From UBA981 sp942490995 (GTDB lineage: Bacteria > Pseudomonadota > Gammaproteobacteria > Ga0077536), in assembly GCA_942490995.1 (NCBI GenBank), contig CALOBG010000054.1:124001-188000 (forward strand): DNA of 64,000 nt, given 5' to 3'. Positions 63,841 to 64,000 of the stretch are shown here, piece after piece. The position numbers and the translations under genes were made by a program. The notes beneath the pieces were generated by a model, which ran no database searches, was not told the origin of the DNA, and saw only the letters and a program-made list of their open reading frames with translations. The first letter of the stretch is position 1, and each line of letters opens with the position of its first letter.

Positions 63841-64000
63841 CTAGTGTGCTGTCCCGCAGACAAGTTTAGAAAGTCTAGCGAGTTTTTCGAAGATGGAATC
63901 TGCGGTTGCGGTCCATTTGAACGGGACCCCGGATTTGTTGTGCGAGGCGATGTAAGCCTCGATGCGCTCAATCAGGGCTGGACTTGCCGGGTTTTAGTGG
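63841..64000 (-). pseudogene. IS630-like transposase, C-terminal fragment (runs off window)
   Basis: The minus-strand frame ending at TAG 63843-63841 reads PALIERIEAYIASHNKSGVP then FKWTATADSIFEKLARLSK, the usual C-terminus of IS630-type transposases (the NxxPKPFxWTKTADEI block). A TAA at 63996-63994 interrupts the frame near the edge, so the gene is probably broken. The rest lies outside the window. Confidence 0.6.

Overview
The window is GC-rich proteobacterial DNA and almost certainly comes from a gammaproteobacterium. Gene content and order support this: glnA-ntrB-ntrC, lptM-lysA, trxA then rho, tesA divergent from a YbbA/YbbP-type ABC exporter, and folB-folK / plsY / tsaD / rpsU-yqeY-dnaG-rpoD followed by tRNA-Ile2. 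I cannot name a genus. The NDUFA9-like gene and the yqeY gene inside the rpsU-dnaG-rpoD operon suggest a Chromatiales-type or related lineage rather than an enteric.

Layout. 1-2464: the N-terminal part of a XylR/DmpR-type aromatic-sensing regulator that runs off the left edge, then a degenerate IS4-family element with a perfect 10-bp target duplication. 2833-9297: nitrogen control (ntrC, ntrB, a DUF4124 protein, glnA with a sigma-54 promoter and a terminator), then lysA and lptM. 9550-18281: trxA, rho, hinT, a Nudix hydrolase, tesA, an ABC exporter pair, a cupin, hemH and a BON lipoprotein. 18583-25198: a second Nudix hydrolase, a secreted PEBP-like protein, a signalling operon (triple-GAF histidine kinase, CheY-like receiver, receiver-adenylate cyclase), and a YjbQ / nitroreductase / CULT-domain cluster. 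25447-41864: cell-wall, tRNA, folate, phospholipid and information-processing housekeeping genes (slt, cca, a cyclase-FHA protein, msrA, uppP, a MidA-like methyltransferase, folM, folK, folB, plsY, tsaD, rpsU, yqeY, dnaG, rpoD).

41937 to the right edge is a mobile accessory region. It starts at tRNA-Ile2(CAU), and a 45-nt copy of the tRNA 3' part lies at 45877-45921. It carries a pRiA4b ORF-3 protein, two class II Fic proteins with repeated boxes upstream, a ribbon-helix-helix-like protein coupled to a nucleotidyltransferase-like protein, and a GFA enzyme. It then becomes a dense stack of insertion sequences: IS200, two IS66 copies in opposite orientation, IS4, IS21, and two nested IS3 elements.

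Under the insertion sequences lies a repeated two-gene module. An integral membrane protein gene is followed, within a few bases or overlapping, by the start of a lipase-like gene whose product begins with a YSWFA(D/N)LAY motif. Three copies can be reconstructed (48356-49207, 53049-54537, 54646-57984). In every copy the membrane gene is intact and the lipase-like gene is broken. This is my best candidate for an undescribed system; an effector/immunity or toxin/antidote array is the working hypothesis. Target duplications and empty-site comparisons give much of the order of the IS insertions.
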